26,450 nt of DNA from a bacterium (GCA_022844575.1 JALHLL010000019.1:1-26450), one strand, 5' to 3'; shown: positions 1 to 8,394, counted from the first letter of the stretch. Notes: generated from the sequence alone by a model not told the origin. A program made the numbers and translations.

Positions 1-184
1 TCTGAAGAACAATATCGTCTAATTGATCGTCTTCTTCAATGTCCGTCATAGCTATGTGAAGAGATACGGCTAAGTTGAATTGCTCTTTAGCAAGAGGATT
101 TTCAGAAAGAATTGCTCTTAATTCTTTATCCTCATCGGGGGTTAAAATACCGTCTATATATTTTGATACAAGTACATCAAACAT
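1..184 (-). CDS. Anti-sigma factor-like protein, N-terminal fragment (cut by window edge)
   Basis: The minus-strand frame opens with ATG at 184-182 and stays open to base 1, giving 61 residues starting MFDVLVSKYIDGILTPDEDK. The pattern 'YIDGxLxPDEDKELRxxLxxNP' is the usual N-terminal helix pair of cytoplasmic anti-sigma domains that sit after ECF sigma genes. Its ATG overlaps the stop of the sigma gene (ATGTTTGA), so the two are translationally coupled. That overlap is why I chose this start. The expected role is to bind and silence the neighbouring sigma factor. The C-terminal part, including any membrane segment or sensor domain, lies outside the window, so the class of anti-sigma factor cannot be told. 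No zinc-binding HxxxCxxC motif is visible in the part present. Confidence 0.65.
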   Translation of the reverse strand, partial: MFDVLVSKYIDGILTPDEDKELRAILSENPLAKEQFNLAVSLHIAMTDIEEDDQLDDIVLQ

Positions 185-737
185 CGTATTGCTCCTCCAT
201 AATAGGAGCCAAAATTTTACGCAATAAGAGTCTTGCTCGATGGACTCTAACTTTGGCTAATGATAAATCACTACCTATAATATCTGCAATCTCCTGGTAC
301 GAATACCCTTCGTACTCTCTCAATACTAAAGCTTCTTTGAGTACAAAAGGCATTTGGTCTAAAGCTTTTTGGATTATAAGTTGAACTCCTGTGTCAGAAA
401 ACTGCTGTTTTTGTTGACAATGGTATTCTTCATTAAATTCATCAAATGCTTTTTTAGACCTTAAACTATTGTAACACACCCTTCTGGCAATGGTGTAAAC
501 CCAAGCATTAAAATTCTCTCCTCTGCATTCATACCGATGTTCATAAACCCGTATGAAAGTCTCTTGTAAAGCATCTTGGGCAGCAGCGTAATCAGTAAGC
601 ATCCGAACGCAAAAGCGAAGAACATTTTTCGCATAATGGCGGTATAGCACTTGAAACGACTCAACATCTCCCTCGCAAAAGCGACGAACCCGCTCTTCCA
701 AGTCTTCTGTAGATAATCTGTTTAAGTACGCTGCCAT
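177..737 (-). CDS. RNA polymerase sigma factor, ECF (sigma-70 family)
   Basis: A 186-residue protein of normal ECF size. Region 2 spans about residues 25-93, with the core-binding and -10-reading stretch 'DALQETFIRVYEHR' and 'FNAWVYTIARRVCYNSLRSKK'. Region 4 spans about 118-175, with the helix-turn-helix 'YSYQEIADIIGSDLSLAKVRVHRAR'. There is no region 1 or 3, as expected for ECF factors. It directs core RNA polymerase to a small regulon, probably in response to an envelope signal passed through the anti-sigma factor whose gene overlaps its stop codon. Upstream lies a sequence that fits an ECF promoter (766-792), which suggests autoregulation. The stimulus cannot be read from the sequence. The 83-base gap separates it from the upstream coiled-coil gene on the same strand. 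Confidence 0.93.
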   Translation of the reverse strand: MAAYLNRLSTEDLEERVRRFCEGDVESFQVLYRHYAKNVLRFCVRMLTDYAAAQDALQETFIRVYEHRYECRGENFNAWVYTIARRVCYNSLRSKKAFDEFNEEYHCQQKQQFSDTGVQLIIQKALDQMPFVLKEALVLREYEGYSYQEIADIIGSDLSLAKVRVHRARLLLRKILAPIMEEQYDV

Positions 738-765
738 AATTATTACGTTTTTTGGTTCGCTATAA

Positions 766-792
766 TAGACACACTAAAGATCGAATGGTTAC
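766..792 (-). promoter_or_regulatory. Candidate ECF-type promoter of the sigma factor gene
   Basis: On the minus strand, GTAACC (792-787) is followed after 16 bases by GTCTA (770-766), which lies about 28 bases before the sigma ATG. Many ECF factors use an AAC-containing -35 and a GTC-type -10 with a 16-17 base spacer, so this could be autoregulation. The match is by eye and short. No TAnnTTTG box is seen here. Confidence 0.4.
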
Positions 793-820
793 AAATTTTG
801 AAGCAAAAAAACAGTTTCAT

Positions 821-3364
821 TTAAAGAAATTTTTCAAGGCTTTCGACCGTTTGTTTTATCCGAGATGCCAACAAATCAGTTCTCTCATTCGGAATCGAAC
901 GTTCTTTTTCCGTAGATAAAGACTTTTCGGAATCGTAAGCTATTGTCATCTGATTCTTAAGTCGCATAAGTTCTCCTTTCATTGCAAAAATTTTCGACTC
1001 TCGGTTTTCGGATTGTTCCCTTAATAATTTCACCTCTTGAGTAAGAGTGGAGTTATATGCATTAACAGAGTCACGATCGGATCGTAAGGCAATAATTTCT
1101 TCTGTTAATGATTGCAATTCCGTATGTAGATTTTTGTTTTCGTCTCTTAACCAAGCATTACTACTGATAGAATGATTTGATACGGATGCTTCCGCATGTG
1201 CAGACGAGAATTGTGCTATTCTTACAGATGCAGCATTTAGTTTATTTGCTAATTCATTAATGATTTTCTCTTTCTGTCTTATCTGCATCTCATCCGCTGA
1301 TCGGTCTTTGGATAAAGTTGATAATTGTTCTCTCAATTGCTCTAATTGGGCGTTTCTTTCATCAAGGGTTTTTGTCAAGATATCAATCTGGCGGCGAAAC
1401 TCAATGTTTTCTTCAGAGATTTCTTCGCCGGTAGAGCGTATTTTTTTCAATTCATCAGTTAAAAGAATCAACTTACTCTCATTCATCTCGATACTTTCTT
1501 CTTTTTCACCGACAATGGACGAAATTTGCCCTAAGTATTCATCCCTTTCCGATGTCATAACAGAAAGTTGACTTTGTAAACTTACAATCTCATTGTACTT
1601 AATTTCTTTATCGTTATTGAGGTCATTAATTCTTTGTTCGAGCTCTTTCTTTTCCCTGCTTCTATTGTCATGTTCAATCTCGTGTTCGTTATTTAATTTC
1701 TCAATTAAAAACCTTTGCTCCTGTAACATTTTTTCTTTCTCGTCAACAAGGTTTTCAAGGTCGGACGATGCAGCGGCAAGTGCCTCTTTTATCTGAGAGT
1801 AATTACTTTCAATATCCGATATTTTATCTAGAAGGTTCTGATTAAGTAATTCCAATTCAGCCGCCGTTCTAATTTGCTCATTTAGTTCGCTTTTAATGTT
1901 AAGGATTTCATCATTTAATTTCTGTAGTTGTTGAATAGTATCTTCTTTATTACTATTCAACTCATCCTTCAACAATTCAGTATTATTCTCTTCAGATTTT
2001 AATTTTTCATAAGCCGAGTGAAGTTCTATCGTCAAAGCATTTGTTTTTGATTTTAGTACTTCATTTTCCGTAATCGCTACATTTAGACCTGCTTCAAATT
2101 CAGAATTCTTCTTGAATAAAGTTTCATTCTGCTCTTTTAAATTATTACACTCGTTCACAAGTTCCGAATTATCCGATACTGTCTTTTGTGATACTTCCTG
2201 CAATTCCAATAGGGTGATTGTCAGTTTCTCATTCGTGCTTTTTACTTCAGATATGTCTAATAATAATTTTTCATGATTAGTAGTTAAACTCCCTATTCTT
2301 TCATTAAGTACCCATATTGTTTGCTGCTCTTTTTGTACTAATTGTTGCAATTCTTTTTCATTGGTTCTTGATATTATCAACTCTTCATCTCTAAGTGTTA
2401 TTGTTTTTCTCATTTCAATTACTTGAGCCGAATAATCATCCAATGACTTTAACTGTTCGGAAATCTGCTGTTCATACTCACGCGCCGATCGCAACTGCAG
2501 GTGCAATCGCTCTTGCGTCATTGTTTGCTCATCTATTTTTCTTTGTAGTATCTCAATATGTTTTTCTTTATCATTTTTTTCATTCTCCAACTGACCGTTT
2601 AATCTTTTTAAATCAAGAATCTGCTGTGAATAAGAATCAATACTTTCTTGTTGTATTTTATGAAGTCTGCTATATTCATGAGCTTCTTCATGCGTTTTAA
2701 GTAACTCATCCCTTTCTGAGGTCAATTGCTCGACATGTTGCTTTAACAATGTAATTTCATCTCTTTGACGAGGTATTTCGAACAACTTACTTTCCATTTC
2801 GGCTCTTTCGTTCTTGAGCCGCTGTACTTCATTAAGATGTGAGTTAACATCGGAGTTTTTACGAGCAAGTTCTCTCCGCATAATCTCAAGGTTTTTCTCG
2901 AACTCAAGCATTTCCCCCAGTTTTAACGAGAGAGTATGATTTTCGGATTCAAGTTGATCAGCCCTTTTTGCCAAATTATCTTTGGCATTTACCCCTAATT
3001 GTAAGGTTGATATTGTCTGTTCTAATTCAATATTCCGATTCTGGAGCGTAGTAAATAAGCTCTTGATCTCTTCCTTTTCGTTCTCAACCGCTTCGTAACG
3101 TGTTTCCAATTGCCGAAAATCCTCAGCAATTTTGGTACTCTCCAGTACTTTCAGTGATGTTTGCTCGAATTCCCCCCTCAAGCGGTTTATCTCATCCCTT
3201 GTTCTTCTCAATTCATCCAGAACGACCTCCTTATCGCTCACGGTTTGGTTAATCTGAGAAACGAGAGTTTTGTTTTCATATCGAATGGAGGATAACATTT
3301 CGGAAGACTTATTGACTGAGTCCCATAGTTTAGTAATGGCGTTGTGAAGAGATTGGTTTATCAT
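821..3364 (-). CDS. Long coiled-coil protein of unknown function (847 aa)
   Basis: Almost the whole 847-residue product is low-complexity heptad sequence rich in E, K, L, Q, S and N, with few prolines and almost no aromatic clusters, so it should form an extended coiled-coil rod. I see no signal peptide, membrane segment, Walker motif or enzymatic domain, so it is probably cytoplasmic. It lacks the ATPase heads of SMC/RecN/Rad50 proteins. The first about 35 residues (helical, with 'ITKLWDSVNKSSEML') and the last about 20 ('LLASRIKQTVESLEKFL') are slightly different in character and recall the ends of short ZapB-like coiled-coil proteins, but this is only a resemblance. It is transcribed towards the ECF sigma gene and diverges from the T9SS cargo gene. 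A -7 box (3398-3405) lies upstream. A cytoskeletal, division or scaffold role is possible, but nothing in the sequence assigns one. Confidence 0.85.
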   Translation of the reverse strand: MINQSLHNAITKLWDSVNKSSEMLSSIRYENKTLVSQINQTVSDKEVVLDELRRTRDEINRLRGEFEQTSLKVLESTKIAEDFRQLETRYEAVENEKEEIKSLFTTLQNRNIELEQTISTLQLGVNAKDNLAKRADQLESENHTLSLKLGEMLEFEKNLEIMRRELARKNSDVNSHLNEVQRLKNERAEMESKLFEIPRQRDEITLLKQHVEQLTSERDELLKTHEEAHEYSRLHKIQQESIDSYSQQILDLKRLNGQLENEKNDKEKHIEILQRKIDEQTMTQERLHLQLRSAREYEQQISEQLKSLDDYSAQVIEMRKTITLRDEELIISRTNEKELQQLVQKEQQTIWVLNERIGSLTTNHEKLLLDISEVKSTNEKLTITLLELQEVSQKTVSDNSELVNECNNLKEQNETLFKKNSEFEAGLNVAITENEVLKSKTNALTIELHSAYEKLKSEENNTELLKDELNSNKEDTIQQLQKLNDEILNIKSELNEQIRTAAELELLNQNLLDKISDIESNYSQIKEALAAASSDLENLVDEKEKMLQEQRFLIEKLNNEHEIEHDNRSREKKELEQRINDLNNDKEIKYNEIVSLQSQLSVMTSERDEYLGQISSIVGEKEESIEMNESKLILLTDELKKIRSTGEEISEENIEFRRQIDILTKTLDERNAQLEQLREQLSTLSKDRSADEMQIRQKEKIINELANKLNAASVRIAQFSSAHAEASVSNHSISSNAWLRDENKNLHTELQSLTEEIIALRSDRDSVNAYNSTLTQEVKLLREQSENRESKIFAMKGELMRLKNQMTIAYDSEKSLSTEKERSIPNERTDLLASRIKQTVESLEKFL

Positions 3365-3397
3365 TGATTATGTAGAATAAGGGTAAAAACGCTCGCA

Positions 3398-3405
3398 CAA
3401 AATTA
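3398..3405 (-). promoter_or_regulatory. Bacteroidota -7 box (TAATTTTG) for the coiled-coil gene
   Basis: TAATTTTG on the minus strand fits TAnnTTTG exactly and ends 33 bases before the ATG. A TTTTG lies upstream, but with a 23-base spacer, slightly longer than the usual 19-21, so only the -7 element is well supported. Confidence 0.5.
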
Positions 3406-3465
3406 CATTCAAAACCTACCTTGATTGACAAAAACTCTAAAAAACTGTTAAATAACCATGTCTTT

Positions 3466-3496
3466 TTTGTAAGTTCCGAGTTAGAATGTAATTTCG
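3466..3496 (+). promoter_or_regulatory. Bacteroidota-type promoter of the T9SS cargo gene
   Basis: TTTG (3466-3469), a 19-base spacer and TAATTTCG (3489-3496) fit the TTTG-N19-21-TAnnTTTG pattern with one mismatch in the -7 box. It lies about 43 bases before the ATG at 3540. Confidence 0.5.
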
Positions 3497-3539
3497 CTAA
3501 GTTTACGTTAACATTTCTTCACATCTGTTTGATAAAATT

Positions 3540-5492
3540 ATGAAACGTTTTTTTCCAATTACTCTATCAATTGCCCTAACTTTACAAGTTTCGGCACAAG
3601 AGATGAAATTGGCGACTCGAGCCGAACTAAATTCGATGCAAAATCAGAAGCGTCCGACTGAAACTGTCGAATATTATCACCCGCCTTCTAAAAAAGTTGA
3701 CAAGAGTTCGTCAACACTTTCATCAGCTAACATTGTAGATAAGCTCTTTAATGCTTTTTCTTACTTAGGAAGAACGGTTCCACTCGTTTATGAACCAAAA
3801 TCTAATACGTATGTTAAGGTTCAGCGCGGAGCTGATGAAGCAACAAGGGGTAACCTTTACATTTCCGGAAGTAAAGACAATGGTAAGACATGGTCGGAGA
3901 ATGTACTGGTATATGACCCGATTGATAGTGATAATGATCAGGCACGTTATCCATCCATCCAGATAACAAACCCAACCGGTAGTAGTAATATTGCTGAATT
4001 TGATTATACGGTTATTGCCCCAGTTTTGAGAACCACTACTAAGGTTAAGGAATTTTTTAACGGATTCAACATCGTTTTCAAAAAAGGTAGTTCAGTTCCT
4101 ACCATTTTCCCTTTCTCAGAACCGGAAAATAATAATAAGGATTTAATGACATGGGGAATTGGTTGTTCAATAGCTTCAGATGAAAGTAAATCGTCAGTAT
4201 ATCTTGCTCAGATGCTTAATACGCGTAACATTATTGATACTTCGAGAGTAAGAGGTCAGTACGGTACATATGGATTTATGTCAGCTAATACGGCTTTACA
4301 AGAAGCAACAGGAACATTGCCGGAGAAATGGGCTATATCGCAGTTTCCATTCATTAATGAAGATGGGCCTGTTTCTAAAGAATCAAGCTACAACACCAAT
4401 CCGTTGTTAGGAACCGATAATGAAGGCACTTTATATACAACTGTAATTAATTTTTGGATTCCGGATCTTATTATTGAAGACCAGCGTCGTTTGGTTGGTG
4501 TATCAAAATCAACCGATCAAGGAGAAACTTGGTCTGATTTTGAAAAAATGCCTTATAATGTCCTTATAAATTACCTTGTTACAAACAATGCTGATACGGC
4601 AATACGTGGTGCAAGCGGACTTTTTGGTTCAACAGCTTACCATAGCCATGGTTTTGTAGTTACGGGGAAAGATGAATTTTCCTATGTTTACCCGTTTGTA
4701 ATGACGATAAATGGCGAAAGAAAAACAGTTATTAACCATGCTTATAAAAAAAATGGTGTTTGGGGCATAAAAACAGTAGCAGAATATTCAGGAAGTACTC
4801 CAATTTTCCAACAGATGACAAACGGGGTTTTAACACCTGATACAAGTGACAGAGGTAATGAAATACAGTTGGCAAGAACATTGGATGGTAAACATTTGGT
4901 TGCAAAATGGATTGATTACGTTCCATATACATTTGAAGATCAAGAAGTTAATGTTACCGATATTTTTGTCTCCGTGTTCGATATGGAAACACAAACTTGG
5001 TCTGAAAAAAAGAACGTTACTAATGATAAGCAATTCGATAAATTGACATGGTTACCTCAAACCCTTCCCTCAATAAACGAAATTCCTGTTCTTTCAATCG
5101 TAAATGATTCTGAAAACGAGTTTGGGACTATTGCATATTTGGAAGACCAATTGCGTCTCGATTTTATTTGTTCTGTAGTTTCAACAGTATTCGATCCTCT
5201 CCCTGTATCTGTACAAGAACAGCCGATTGTAACTCAATCTTCCTTATTGATAACACCTAATCCGGCACAGGATGCGGCTGAAATAGGATTCTCTTTAACA
5301 AAGCCATCATTTACTACAGTAACTTTGGTAAATGCACTTGGGGAAAATGTAAAAACCTTGTACAAAGGACATTTGGAACCCGGTTTCAAAGGCTTTAATG
5401 CAAGTCTTGATGGTATAAGCGCAGGTACGTATTATGTGAGTATTACTACCTCAAACGGCTCGATCAGTTCTCCGGTCGTTATCGTACGATAA
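3540..5492 (+). CDS. Secreted Asp-box (sialidase-fold-like) protein with type IX sorting domain
   Basis: A 650-residue exported protein. Residues 1-20 are a Sec signal peptide ending VSAQ. Two Asp-box motifs of the S-x-D-x-G-x-T-W type are visible, 'SKDNGKTW' near residues 111-118 and 'STDQGETW' near 324-331. Such motifs mark BNR/sialidase-like beta-propeller blades. The last about 83 residues form a T9SS C-terminal sorting domain of the Por-secretion type, with 'LLITPNPAQD' at its start, 'VTLVNALGENVKTLYKG' in the middle and 'ISAGTYYVSI' near the end. The protein is therefore expected to cross the outer membrane by type IX secretion and be released or surface-attached. I cannot see the catalytic Arg triad or FRIP motif of true sialidases, so a carbohydrate-active role is not shown; a binding or structural role is equally possible. 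It is monocistronic, between its own promoter and a strong terminator. Confidence 0.85.
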   Translation: MKRFFPITLSIALTLQVSAQEMKLATRAELNSMQNQKRPTETVEYYHPPSKKVDKSSSTLSSANIVDKLFNAFSYLGRTVPLVYEPKSNTYVKVQRGADEATRGNLYISGSKDNGKTWSENVLVYDPIDSDNDQARYPSIQITNPTGSSNIAEFDYTVIAPVLRTTTKVKEFFNGFNIVFKKGSSVPTIFPFSEPENNNKDLMTWGIGCSIASDESKSSVYLAQMLNTRNIIDTSRVRGQYGTYGFMSANTALQEATGTLPEKWAISQFPFINEDGPVSKESSYNTNPLLGTDNEGTLYTTVINFWIPDLIIEDQRRLVGVSKSTDQGETWSDFEKMPYNVLINYLVTNNADTAIRGASGLFGSTAYHSHGFVVTGKDEFSYVYPFVMTINGERKTVINHAYKKNGVWGIKTVAEYSGSTPIFQQMTNGVLTPDTSDRGNEIQLARTLDGKHLVAKWIDYVPYTFEDQEVNVTDIFVSVFDMETQTWSEKKNVTNDKQFDKLTWLPQTLPSINEIPVLSIVNDSENEFGTIAYLEDQLRLDFICSVVSTVFDPLPVSVQEQPIVTQSSLLITPNPAQDAAEIGFSLTKPSFTTVTLVNALGENVKTLYKGHLEPGFKGFNASLDGISAGTYYVSITTSNGSISSPVVIVR

Positions 5493-5518
5493 TATAATTT
5501 TATCGTATTTGAGCAAAT

Positions 5519-5554
5519 AAAAAACCTTCGGTTTTTACCAACCGAAGGTTTTTT
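5519..5554. terminator. Bidirectional intrinsic terminator
   Basis: A perfect 15-bp stem (5519-5533 with 5540-5554) closes a 6-base loop. The stem has a GC core (CCTTCGG/CCGAAGG) and A/T flanks that give a U-tract in both directions. It lies between the converging T9SS cargo gene and the crotonase gene and can serve both. Confidence 0.9.
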
Positions 5555-5578
5555 ATTGTATTCATTCTATATAATTGC

Positions 5579-6334
5579 TTATTTCAAAAAAGACGCAATA
5601 CCATTTTTACAATCTTCAGTCATACGGGTAAAAGCATTCATTGCAGAAGCATAACGCAAACCATCTTCAAGAGACATACCCTGTATATTCCTCAACATTT
5701 CCTTTGTAATAGAAAGAGATGAGGCACTATTCTGAATTAATTTCTTTGCTAAAGTGTCTACTTCAGTATCAAGCTCGTCATCATTAACAACATGTGTAAT
5801 GAGACCTATTCTTTCTGCTTCGGTCGAGGTGATATTCTCCGCAGTTAGAAGTAATTTTCTTGCCCTCGTATCCCCTACTTTTCTGACTAAATAAACCATG
5901 ACAACGGCTGCAACAAATCCTATCTTCGCCTCAGAATAGCCGAATAGGGCTTTTTCTTTTCCCGCTACAACGAAATCGCAGACAGAAGCCAAACCACACC
6001 CGCCGGCTATTGCTGCACCATGTACTTTGGCAATAACAGGTTTGGAACAAGTAAAAATAGTATGAAATGTTTCTTGTAATAAGCGGGAATCAGCAAAATT
6101 CTCCATAATGGAAAACTCCGATATCTTCTGTAAATAAGCTAAATCCGCTCCGGCACAAAAGGCTTTTCCTTCACCTTGAAGGATAACAACACGAACATTT
6201 TGATTATTGTTTATTTCTTCAAATGTAGATTTTAATGCACTCAACAACTCACTATTCAAAGCATTTCTTTTGTCAGGCCGATTAAGCGTTACTGTCGCAA
6301 CATAATCGCTTGTATTTAGTTTTAGTATTTCCAT
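5579..6334 (-). CDS. Enoyl-CoA hydratase/isomerase family protein (LiuC-like)
   Basis: A 251-residue crotonase-fold enzyme. 'LNRPDKRNALN' (17-27) and the oxyanion-hole stretch 'GKAFCAGADL' (56-65) are clear, as is the second oxyanion region 'GAAIAGGCGLASVCDF' (106-121). The usual first catalytic Glu of enoyl-CoA hydratases in the GGGxE position is Gly114 here, and the PGxGGTxR stretch is replaced by 'FVAAVVMVYLVRKVG'. This pattern recalls methylglutaconyl-CoA hydratase-type proteins of leucine breakdown, where the corresponding stretch is AxxISPYV-like. The assignment to the family is firm; the substrate is not. It is the last gene of the unit with menG and the secreted amidotransferase-like gene (34-base gap to menG) and ends at the shared terminator. 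Confidence 0.85.
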   Translation of the reverse strand: MEILKLNTSDYVATVTLNRPDKRNALNSELLSALKSTFEEINNNQNVRVVILQGEGKAFCAGADLAYLQKISEFSIMENFADSRLLQETFHTIFTCSKPVIAKVHGAAIAGGCGLASVCDFVVAGKEKALFGYSEAKIGFVAAVVMVYLVRKVGDTRARKLLLTAENITSTEAERIGLITHVVNDDELDTEVDTLAKKLIQNSASSLSITKEMLRNIQGMSLEDGLRYASAMNAFTRMTEDCKNGIASFLK

Positions 6335-6368
6335 CTATAAAATTTTCTTGTTTATATCCTATATTCGG

Positions 6369-7058
6369 TTAAGAAACCGTACCTATATATATATATGCTA
6401 TTCCGCCCGTGAGTGGAACATATCGTATATCGGAAAATTTGCCTGTTTCTTTCATAATAGCGACAAATTCCTCACGACAAGGGAATTGTGCGGATGTTTC
6501 CTGTAGATATGTATATGCTTTTTTATTCCCAGATATTATACCACCGATAATGGGCAGTATTTTAGTACTATAAAACTGAAATAATGTACCCCACATACCC
6601 TTCGGTTGACCAAATTCTAAAATGATCACTTTGCCGCCCGATTTTACTACCCTTGCCATTTCCGAAATTCCTCGTAATGGATTATCCACATTTCTTATAC
6701 CGAAACCAATACTCGAAATGGAGAATTTACCGTTTTCAAAAGGTAAATTCATAACATCGGCTTCCCGAAATTCAATATTTACATTGCTTTTACGCGCTTT
6801 TTCAGGTGCGGTTTCCATCATCGGAGCACAAAAGTCAGTACCTATAATGGTGGAATCTTTACCCGTAATTTTGGCAAACGATATTGCAAAATCTCCAGTC
6901 CCTGTTGCACAGTCAAGAACGGCATCACCTTTTTTCGCATCGGAAAGTCTTACGGCTTTTGTTCTCCATCGGTGATGAATACCGGCAGATAAAACCGTAT
7001 TAGAAATGTCATACTTAGGAGCAATCTCACTAAACATTCTACGAACCGCTTCACTCAT
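6369..7058 (-). CDS. menG: Demethylmenaquinone methyltransferase
   Basis: A 229-residue class I SAM methyltransferase of the UbiE/MenG family. 'MFSEIAPKYDISNTVLSAGIHHRWR' matches the family N-terminus, 'VLDCATGTGDFA' (47-58) is the SAM-binding motif I, and 'SSIGFGIRNVDNPL' and 'VIILEFGQPKG' are family signatures. It methylates demethylmenaquinol to menaquinol, the last step of menaquinone synthesis, on the cytoplasmic face of the membrane. Because Bacteroidota-type organisms generally use menaquinone, MenG is preferred over the ubiquinone role of UbiE. Only 8 bases separate it from the upstream gene, so they are co-transcribed. A short TA repeat near the 3' end codes for the 'AYIYIG' of the C-terminal strand. 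Confidence 0.93.
   Translation of the reverse strand: MSEAVRRMFSEIAPKYDISNTVLSAGIHHRWRTKAVRLSDAKKGDAVLDCATGTGDFAISFAKITGKDSTIIGTDFCAPMMETAPEKARKSNVNIEFREADVMNLPFENGKFSISSIGFGIRNVDNPLRGISEMARVVKSGGKVIILEFGQPKGMWGTLFQFYSTKILPIIGGIISGNKKAYTYLQETSAQFPCREEFVAIMKETGKFSDIRYVPLTGGIAYIYIGTVS
6384..6396. repeat. (TA)6 microsatellite in the 3' end of menG
   Basis: Six TA dinucleotides plus a T lie in the last 30 bases of menG and encode Tyr-Ile-Tyr-Ile. A slip would change only the last few residues and the stop. Confidence 0.8.
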
Positions 7059-7066
7059 TATATGCC

Positions 7067-8335
7067 TCAGGTTTTCTGCTTTTTCTTTTTAGCTGCCGGA
7101 AACAGTATATTATTCAAAATCAATCTGTAACCGGGTGAATTTTTATGCAAACTCAAATCTGTTGGCGGATCACCAACTGCGTGCTGATAGTCTTCGGGAT
7201 CATGACCGGTGTACCATGTAAAAGTACCCCTGCCAATTGTAGCGTGCATATACTTTACTTCCTGTGTACCTTCACGTTCACCCATAATGGTAACATACTT
7301 TTTTATCAACGATTTACGAAATGACGTTGTTTGACCGACATACCCACGGATAACATTTACATGACATTGTGAAAGCATTGTCGGTACAGGATCGTACTTA
7401 GCGGAAAAATCGAATAATGTAAAGTAATCGTTTTGGGGTTGTGCAATCATTGTCGGTCCCATATCAATATCGGAAAGAACGACATCATAAGGATTTTGAG
7501 ACAGGGTAAAATTTTCAAATGCAAAAGTGCGTGAAAAGTCTAACTTTTGTTGACAGTCAGGATCGGCGGGGTCACCATCATATACTTCTTCACATATATC
7601 GGTGTTTTTTGCAGCCAAAGCGATATCAAAAGAATCGGTTCCTCTGCACATCGAGAACATGAAACCACCCCCTTGTACATATTCACGTATCTTTTCGACT
7701 ACGGCTTTTTTTAACTCGGAAACCTTTGAATAGCCAAGTTTTCTTGCGGTATTTTGCAGAAGTGTTACCTGTTGTATATACCAGGGTTGCGAGCCAAAAG
7801 CAGCAAAAAATTTGCTGTATTGTCCCGTAAAATCCTCATGATGAACATGTAACCAATCATAATCCTTTAGCTTATCCTGCAATACTTCTTCATCCCAAAG
7901 TTTCTCATACTTTACTTCCGCATATTCCATTACTAAAGTAACGGCATCATCCCACGGTTTATAACCCGGGGGTGTATAAACGGCTATTCTCGGTGGCTTT
8001 TCAAGACGGACAACATCCGTATTCGATTCTTCACTTTGTACTTCGGCATAAATTTTCGCAGCTCTCGCACCATCAATTTGCTCGAACATAACTCCCCTGA
8101 TCCTGCACTCCGCAGCAAATTCATCGGTGTAATCGAGCATAAAAGAACCACCACGGTAGTTAAGCAACCAATCGGACTTTGCCCCTTTAGTTAATGCCCA
8201 ATACGTGATCCCATAGGCCTTTAAGTGATCCGTCTGGGTCAAGTCCATAGGTATCAATAATTTCTGTGCACTTGATGCTTGCCAAAAGAAAAGAATCAAT
8301 AAAACAGGCGGTAGAATCTTTCTTAAACTTGGCAT
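7067..8335 (-). CDS. Secreted amidotransferase-like protein (often labelled 'asparagine synthetase B')
   Basis: A 422-residue protein with a signal peptide (1-23, ending SSAQ). The stretch right after it, 'LLIPMDLTQTDHLKAYGI', and 'DWLLNYRGGSF' (55-65) match a conserved Bacteroidota family that databases commonly name asparagine synthetase B. I recall that name from family knowledge and think it is misleading: there is no N-terminal Cys2 nucleophile, no Ntn amidotransferase domain and no ATP-pyrophosphatase SGGLDS loop. Instead, 'DWLHVHHEDFTGQY' (160-173) and 'GGGFMFSMCRGTDSFDIAL' (222-240) resemble a class I glutamine-amidotransferase-like fold, with Cys230 in the nucleophile position. It is predicted to be periplasmic. 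Its true activity is unknown. It heads the unit with menG and the crotonase gene, and its start diverges from the OmpA gene. Confidence 0.75.
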   Translation of the reverse strand: MPSLRKILPPVLLILFFWQASSAQKLLIPMDLTQTDHLKAYGITYWALTKGAKSDWLLNYRGGSFMLDYTDEFAAECRIRGVMFEQIDGARAAKIYAEVQSEESNTDVVRLEKPPRIAVYTPPGYKPWDDAVTLVMEYAEVKYEKLWDEEVLQDKLKDYDWLHVHHEDFTGQYSKFFAAFGSQPWYIQQVTLLQNTARKLGYSKVSELKKAVVEKIREYVQGGGFMFSMCRGTDSFDIALAAKNTDICEEVYDGDPADPDCQQKLDFSRTFAFENFTLSQNPYDVVLSDIDMGPTMIAQPQNDYFTLFDFSAKYDPVPTMLSQCHVNVIRGYVGQTTSFRKSLIKKYVTIMGEREGTQEVKYMHATIGRGTFTWYTGHDPEDYQHAVGDPPTDLSLHKNSPGYRLILNNILFPAAKKKKQKT

Positions 8336-8394
8336 AAGTGAATTTCTCGCAAATTACGTATTTAATCGTAAACGTTAATACGGTCAAATCATTG

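Noticed and set aside
112..384. Plus-strand open frame over the sigma factor gene
   Set aside because: It lies antisense to the well-supported sigma and anti-sigma genes and has no recognisable features.
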